Positions 57,771 to 64,000 of a DNA stretch of 64,000 bases are shown here, piece after piece. The notes under the pieces are model-generated. The model saw nothing but the letters and a program-made list of their open reading frames with translations, ran no database searches and was not told the DNA's origin. This DNA comes from Polytrichum commune (taxonomy: Eukaryota; Streptophyta; Polytrichopsida; Polytrichales; Polytrichaceae): positions 7,316,501-7,380,500 of the forward strand of contig OX485805.1 of assembly GCA_950295325.1 (NCBI GenBank). The letters are read 5' to 3'. Every line of letters begins with the position of its first letter. The stretch's first letter is position 1. The translations under genes were made by a program, and so were the position numbers.

Positions 57771-59980
57771 ATACACTTTTTACACACAAATTTGTTCCAA
57801 AAAGAGTGTCTCGGTCCTGAGACACTCATACTCACAACTAGAAAAACATTTCAGACCTATCTATCCTCATATCAAAATACACTTTTTACATACAAATATG
57901 TTCCAAAAAGAGTGTCTCGGTCCCGAGACACTCATTCTCCCAACTAGAAAAACATTCCAGACCTATCTATCCTCATATCAAAATACATTTTTTACACACA
58001 AATCTGTTCCAAAAAGAATGTCTCGGTCCTGAGACACTCATACTCACAACTAGAAAAACATTCCAGACCTATCTATCCTCATATCAAAATACATTTTTTA
58101 CACACAAACCTGTTAAAAAAAAAGTGTCTCGGTCCCGAGACACTTATACTCACAACTAGAAAAACATTCCAGGCCTATCTATCCTCATATTAGAATACAT
58201 TTTTTACACGCAAATCTGTTCCAAAAACAGTGTCGCGGTCCCGAGACACTCATACTCACAACTAGAAAAACATTTCAGACCTATCTATCCTCATATCAGA
58301 ATACACTTTTTACACACAAATCTGTTCCAAAAAGAATGTCTCGGCCCGAGACACTCATACTCACAACTAGAAAAACATTTCAGACCTATCTATCCTCATA
58401 TCAAAATACACTTTTTACACACAAATATGTTCCAAAAAGAGTGTCTCGGTCCCGAGACACTCATACTCACAACTAGAAAAACATTTGAGACCTATCTATC
58501 CTCATATCAAAATACACTTTTTACACACAAATCTGTTCCAAAAAGAGTGTCTCGGTCCCGAGACACTCATACTCACAACTAGAAAAACATTTCAGACCTA
58601 TCTATCCTCACATCAAAATACATTTTTTACACACAAATCTATTCCAGAAAGAGTGTCTCGGTCCCGAGATACTCATACTCACAACTAGAAAAACATTTCA
58701 CACCTATCTATCCTCATAAAAAAAAAAAAATTTTACACACAAATCGGTTCCAAAAAGAATGTCTCGGTCCCGAGACACTCATACTCACAACTAGAAAAAC
58801 ATTTCAGACCTATCTATCCTCACATCAAAATACATTTTCTACACACAAATCTATTCCAGAAAGAGTGTCTCGGTCCCGAGATACTCATACTCACAACTAG
58901 AAAAACATTTCACACCTATCTATCCTCATAAAAAAAAAAAATTTTTACACACAAATCGGTTCCAAAAAGAATGTCTCGGTCCCGAGACACTCATACTCAC
59001 AACTAGAAAAACATTTCAGACCTATCTATCCTCACATCAAAATACATTTTCTACACACAAATCTATTCCAGAAAGAGTGTCTCGGTCCCGAGATACTCAT
59101 ACTCACAACTAGAAAAACATTTCACACCTATCTATCCTCATATCAAAATACACTTTTTACACACAAATCTGTTCCAAAAAAAATGTCTCGGCCCGAGACA
59201 CTCATACTCACAACTAGAAAAACATTTCACACCTATCTATCCTCATATCAAAATACACTTTTTACACACAAATCTGTTCCAAAAAGAGTGTCTCGGTCCC
59301 GAGACACTTATACTCACAACTAGAAAAACATTCCAGGCCTATCTATCCTCATATCAAAATACATTTTTTACACACAAATCTATTCCAAAAAGAGTGTCGC
59401 GGTCCCGAGACACTCATACTCACAACTAGAAAAACATTTCAGACCTATCTATCCTCATATCAGAATACACTTTTTACACACAAATCTGTTCCCAAAAGAA
59501 TGTCTCGGCCCGAGACACTCATACTCACAACTAGAAAAACATTTCAGACCTATCTATCTTCATATCAAAATACACTTTTTACACACAAATCTGTTCCAAA
59601 AAGAGTGTCTCGGTCCCGAGACACTCATACTCACAACTAGAAAAACATTCCAGACCTATCTATCCTCATATCAAAATACACTTTTTACACACAAATCTGT
59701 TCCAAAAAGAGTGTCTCGGTCCCGAGACACTCATACTCACAACTAGAAAAACATTTCAGACCTATCTATCCTCACATCAAAATACATTTTTTACACACAA
59801 ATCTATTCCAGAAAGAGTGTCTCGGTCCCGAGATACTCATACTCACAACTAGAAAAACATTTCAGACCTATCTATCCTCATGTCAAAATATATTTTTTAC
59901 ACACAAATCTGTTCCAAAAAGAATGTCTCGGTCCCGAGACACTCATACTCACAAGTAGAAAACAATTTGAGACCTATCTA
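57771..59980. repeat. 106-bp satellite with a central palindrome
   Basis: About 20 head-to-tail units. Each holds CACTTTTTACACACAAATCT, a palindrome with arms GAGTGTCTCGG and CCGAGACACTC around TC, then CATACTCACAACTAGAAAAA and CATTTCAGACCTATCTATCC. Palindromes lie at about 106-base spacing (for example near 58439, 58545, 58651). Most copies keep both arms; some lose the central TC or carry one change. Further copies are scattered at 53930, 54822, 55197, 60105, 60210, 60320 and 60725. Confidence 0.92.
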
Positions 59981-60980
59981 TCCTCACATCAGATTACCTT
60001 TACATACCTCATATCTAACCTCACATTAGATTACACATACATAATGTCATATCTGACCTCATATCATAATACACTTTTTACATACAAATATGTTCCAAAA
60101 AAAATGTCTCGGTCTCGAGACACTCATACTCACAACTAGAAAAGCATTTCAGACCTATCTATCCTCATATCAAAATACACTTTTTACACACAAATCTGTT
60201 CCAAAAAGAGTGTCTCGGTCCCGAGACACTCATATTCACAACTAGAAAAACATTTCAGACCTATCTATCCTCATATCAAAATATACTTTTTACACACAAA
60301 TCTGTTCCAAAAAGAGTGTCTCGGTCCCGAGACACTCATACTCACAAGTAGAAAACAATTTCAGACCTATCTATCCTCACATCAGATTACACAAACCTAG
60401 CCTCATATCTAACGTCACATTAGATTACACATACCTAACCTCATATCTAACCTCACATCTGATTACATATACCTAACCTCATATCTAACCTCACATCTGA
60501 TTACACATACCTAACCTCATATCTAACCTCACATCTGATTACACATACTTAACCTCATATCTAACCTCACATCTGATTACACATACATAACCTCTTATCT
60601 AACCTCACATCAGATTACCTTTACATACCTCATATCTAACCTCACAGCAGATTACACATACATAACCTCCTATCTGACCTCATATCAGAATACACTTTTT
60701 ACACACAAATTTGTTCCAAAAAAAGTGTCTCGGTCCTGAGACACTCACACTCACAACTAGAAAAAAATGTCAGACCTATGTAACCCCACATCAGATTACA
60801 CATACCTAACCTCATATCTAACCTCACATCTGATTACACATACCTAACCTCATATCTAACCTCACATCAGATTACACACACATAACCTCATATCTGGCCT
60901 CACATCAGATTACACATACATAACCTCCTATCTGACCTCATATCATAATACACTTTTTACACACAAATCTATTCCAACAA
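59981..60980. repeat. Mixed array of the 38-bp and 106-bp satellites
   Basis: 38-bp units (here with ACATCTGATTACACATACCT) alternate with single 106-bp units. The satellite ends near 60980. Confidence 0.88.
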
Positions 60981-61522
60981 GAAACACTATATTCGTTAAA
61001 TTGAGACTTTTTGGGCATTTTGAGACATTCACATAAATAAGAACAAGGATAAATAGAACACATATTGGAGAAAGTTGTAAGATGCGAACACTTTGAAGCG
61101 GGTGTTTAGACCAAGAACCCCATTAATATCTCATATTCGTGATTGTTTAGGGTGAGCAATCCAAACCTTAGGCCACGTTGAATGGGAAATCTTAAAACAT
61201 TCATATTATCACACACAAAATATGAGAGCTTGTATGAATATGGTTTAGGCAGCGCAATCCAAACCATAGATCATATTGAAGGGGAGATATGTCAAGCAAT
61301 ATAATATAACATACAAAATATTCCAAACTCATATTTGTGATGGTTTAGGTAGGGCAATGCAAACCTTAGACCATATTGAAGGGGAAATCATGTGACAATT
61401 ATATTATTGCAAAAAAAACATACAAAGTATGGCATGTAAAATGCATAGCATGCTAACACCACACATCCATTGGATAGTGCGACCCAAAATCATATTGCCT
61501 ATGGCCCAAAACCCTACGCCTA
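60981..61522. other. Region without a recognised gene
   Basis: A diverged phrase (GTTTAGG, then GCAATSCAAACCTTAGACCA, then TTGAAKGGGAAAT) occurs three to four times at 61145-61395, a degenerate tandem repeat of about 90-100 bases. No gene is seen. Confidence 0.45.
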
Positions 61523-62332
61523 CTATGACCTATCTAGCCTCGGAGATTGCCTCTTTTCTTTTGTTTTTTTTTCTTTTGCCTCTTTTTCTTTTGCATCTTT
61601 TTCTTTTGCTGCGGCTTCTTTTGCTCGCATTGCTTCAACATTCCTGAAAATCTCCGCCCCGCGACTATAGCCATTCTTGGGGTGACCGCCATCAATAACA
61701 CATTTTGGATTCCGTCGGCCGCCCGAATTATACGACGAAGAATTCGAATACGATGAAGTGGACTGTCTTGCATTTCTGGTCATGGAGTAGAAACGCTCCA
61801 ACTCGACGGACACACTAGCCCGCATAGGTTTACGGGTGGGAGCAACCTGCAACGTGTGAATGCAAGAACACACGTGTTAGTTTAGGGAGGAAGACCCAAA
61901 CGTGTCACACGTTCATTTTTTAAGTGCGGGATGATTGTAATGCGCGGTTAACCATGTTTTGGGGGGGGGGGGTTTCACCTTGTCACCGGGGGCGTTCCCG
62001 TCGGAGTTGGCGAGGAAGGGCAAGGCGTCCCGCAAAGGAATAGGAAGGGTTCCACTCTTCGTTGGCCGAGCGTCCATCCGCAGCCGCCGTTGAGGTGTAA
62101 TACTGCCGCCGGGCCGAGAGGGGGATGTCCGGACGCATTTGCGATTTATGCCCTTGAGCGGCGACGGGGACGGAGATCGCCGGAAGATTTGCTTGGGTGG
62201 GGGGCTATCGACGACACCGGCGTCAATAGGCTCCTTGGAGTAGTCGATGGTGGACGCGGCATCGTAGACGGTCTCGTAGAAGAAGCTCCCCAAGTTTGAT
62301 TCGCTGACGATCTCAATCGAGGGCTCCAAACG
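61523..62332 (-). CDS. Hypothetical protein, last two exons
   Basis: The exon at about 62332-61978 follows a GCCATCAG acceptor, encodes LEPSIEIVSESNLGSFFYET and a Pro/Ser-rich stretch (RRSPSPSPLKG), and ends AAG/GTGAAA. The exon at about 61849-61523 follows TTGCAG, encodes VAPTRKPMRASV, a Ser/Tyr-rich part and a Lys/Glu/Ala-rich helix (AKEAAAKEKDAKEKEAKEKK) and ends at TAG. Both are phase 0 and splice cleanly. The upstream start was not found. I do not recognise the family. It could be the 5' part of the ParB-methyltransferase gene, but the stop and the intron phase argue against a simple join. Confidence 0.5.
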
Positions 62333-63289
62333 CTGATGGCAAAATTAAAACAAACAAAACCCAAGGGGAGGGGGGGAGGGGGAAACATGTGAAAATCGAT
62401 ATACATTTGAGGCATAATATATCACACAAATGGCACACCATATACTATCTCAAATGAGTTTATTATATTTTGCGTGAGAGTACAACTCTCTGTACATATA
62501 GTCCCTCGGATCCATGTATCTTTCGCCTATCGGATTACAACTAAGGAACCGGGGCACGGGTAGTCCGCTCCCCACGAGCGTTTGAAGGTACTTAAGTAGG
62601 GGGAAAGTTAGTATGCGAGCAGAGAGCAGAGAGCAGAGAGCGGAGAGCAAAAAATGGAGAGCGGAGAACTCAATTTGAGACATGAATTAAGAGGAAAAGT
62701 GCACCTATAACCGCGGGATTTACTGAAAATATCAAACTATTTTTAGAAAAGTTTAAGGTTTAGGTACTCTATTACCGTGGAAATAGGCCAACATTTCCTG
62801 ATTCATAACGTTTATAGATTTTTGAAACATAGAAATATTTTAATAAAATACAAAATTAGGGCTTACATCAGCATGACATCACCAAGACAATATCCAAACA
62901 CGTGTACTATAGCAAATATTATTGTAAATTAAAAACATTTACTATTTGAAGTAAACACAAAGGAGGTCTGTTAAAATATTTTCTCCACATAATTTGAGAG
63001 AATTATTATGTATAACTGCAGGAACATTTGTTTAATATTCTATTTTCTGATGTCATAATATTATCCTCAATTTCTCATTTATAATTTAATAAACATGGAG
63101 ATTTTTTATTTTTGCATGATTTAATTGTTGAGCATTGTTTTCCCATTCCACCACTATAATTTCAATTTTATATTATGATTATCTTCAAATTTGATTTTTT
63201 AGAATTTTTTTTGCTTCGTATTTAATAATCCTATGTCATCATCTTCAAACTACTAGATTCAAGTGTAAAGGAGTCCAGTTCATAGAATA
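62333..63289. other. AT-rich region without a recognised gene
   Basis: A short AG-rich repeat (GCAGAGA units, 62620-62650) is followed by strongly AT-rich DNA to 63.25 kb. No gene is seen. Confidence 0.5.
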
Positions 63290-64000
63290 ATACAATCCAA
63301 AGCATAGAATAACTCATCCTCACTCTTCGAAGCACTCTGATCTATGAATATGAGTACTCTTGGATCGTATCTTTGACGTGGACTAGAAGAGACACTACAA
63401 CTATGGAAGGAGTCTTTGGCATAAGCTACTGCCATATCCTCTGCATAACAAGGAAATTTCGCATGTTATAACTAGAAGGTGAGCCGTAGTCTACGCAGCA
63501 TAGGCCTGGAACCATCAGACTGTAGCAACAAAGACCAAATTACGATTGTTAGAATCCTTCCAATTAAATGCAACATATTCAAAATACAATTTTCAGATGA
63601 CAAAAGACTTACTCACATAGATTAACTACACCCTGTTGAGGAGGGGTATCTTCGTTGTCGTCAAGGTCTACAATGTGGGTTGGATCGACCCCCTGACACT
63701 CCGACGCTGCGACCTGAAGTGGCTGCAGGAGTTTTTCAATTCGTACATTTCCTTGTCTCCCTCAAGTACCACTATTGCCCTGTTAGTAGAGTGTGCTGCA
63801 AGAACCAAGGCACCTACAAAGACCCAAACAAAGGAATTAGTCGCATGTGATTGAATTGGCTAAGTCTAAAGACATGGTAATTTTGAACAAATTACTCATA
63901 CCAGTTCTAGCAGTGAGTTCACATATAATCCCCCCTGGAGGGCTAAGGCCACTAATCAGAAGTTGGAGCAGGGATACTGCCTTCTCCTTTGGGCCCCTCC
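63290..64000 (-). CDS. Second methyltransferase-domain gene of the ParB-MTase family, C-terminal part (continues beyond window)
   Basis: The minus-strand exon from the window edge to 63902 encodes GPKEKAVSLLQLLISGLS then PPGGIICELTARTG, collinear with GPREKSTLLMQMLIQSS and PGDVVLDCTAATG in the 51.3-kb gene. The next exon starts at 63813 (GALVLAAHSTNRAIVVLEGD) and corresponds to SSIHASRNVERHIVALEAD, with the same phase-1 junction splitting the Gly codon. A third likely exon (about 63450-63290) has DMAVAYAKDSFHSC. Same intron place plus diverged sequence means an old paralogue and not a recent copy. The second exon meets a stop unless spliced near 63665, so the model is tentative. Confidence 0.55.

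Noticed and set aside
58485-58688. Small frame within the 106-bp satellite
   Set aside because: It is repeat-derived and has no coding evidence.
53290-60980. CRISPR array
   Set aside because: Repeats are contiguous satellites of 38 and 106 bases without unique spacers, in a eukaryotic intron-bearing gene, and no cas gene is present.

Overview
This window is nuclear DNA of a land plant or a close relative. It is intron-bearing and packed with mobile elements. The clearest lineage signal is a kinase / NB-ARC / leucine-rich-repeat resistance-gene homologue at 35.7-41.4 kb; fusing a protein kinase to NB-ARC is typical of mosses, so a bryophyte is most likely, although a streptophyte alga cannot be excluded. 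Broken exons of plant genes support a streptophyte: a calcineurin-B-like calcium sensor, an electron-transfer-flavoprotein alpha subunit, and probably the chloroplast calcium-sensing protein CAS. No intact ordinary housekeeping gene was found.

Layout. (1) 1-6.35 kb: the 3' part of a Ty3/gypsy-type retrotransposon that carries a DNMT3-like cytosine-5 DNA methyltransferase between protease and reverse transcriptase, and a PHD finger at the C-terminal end of integrase. (2) 6.35-13.7 kb: AT-rich DNA without genes, holding two small inverted-repeat elements and a decayed hAT transposase. (3) 13.72-19.77 kb: a probable hAT transposon with matching 18-bp ends, an intact 755-codon transposase, and apparently captured CBL and ETF-alpha exons. 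(4) 20.5-32.5 kb: minisatellites and fragments of a membrane-protein gene, interrupted in an intron by a 7.07-kb LTR retrotransposon whose two 975-bp LTRs look identical although its coding region is decayed and has no recognisable reverse transcriptase. (5) 35.7-41.4 kb: the kinase-NB-ARC-LRR gene, broken by two in-frame stops and several frameshifts. (6) 43.6-50.2 kb: two diverged LTR copies facing each other in inverted orientation, with a tRNA-primer-binding-like site between them and about 3 kb of extra DNA inside the left arm.

(7) 50.6-57.5 kb, minus strand: a split gene that joins a ParB-like domain to a beta-class (N4/N6-type) DNA methyltransferase domain. It carries two in-frame TAG codons and one single-base frameshift. 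Its largest intron, and the DNA upstream of it, are filled with two satellites: a 38-bp unit and a 106-bp unit that contains a strong palindrome. A related methyltransferase gene enters at the right edge (63.3-64.0 kb), so the family occurs at least twice here.

The points of most interest are the two independent DNA-methyltransferase systems, one inside a retrotransposon and one in a ParB-methyltransferase fusion gene. Most coding regions are damaged, and several breaks are TAG codons that could come from CAG by deamination of methylated cytosine, as expected for silenced plant DNA. Exon limits given here are read by eye from splice-site consensus and reading frame; none has been tested against transcripts.
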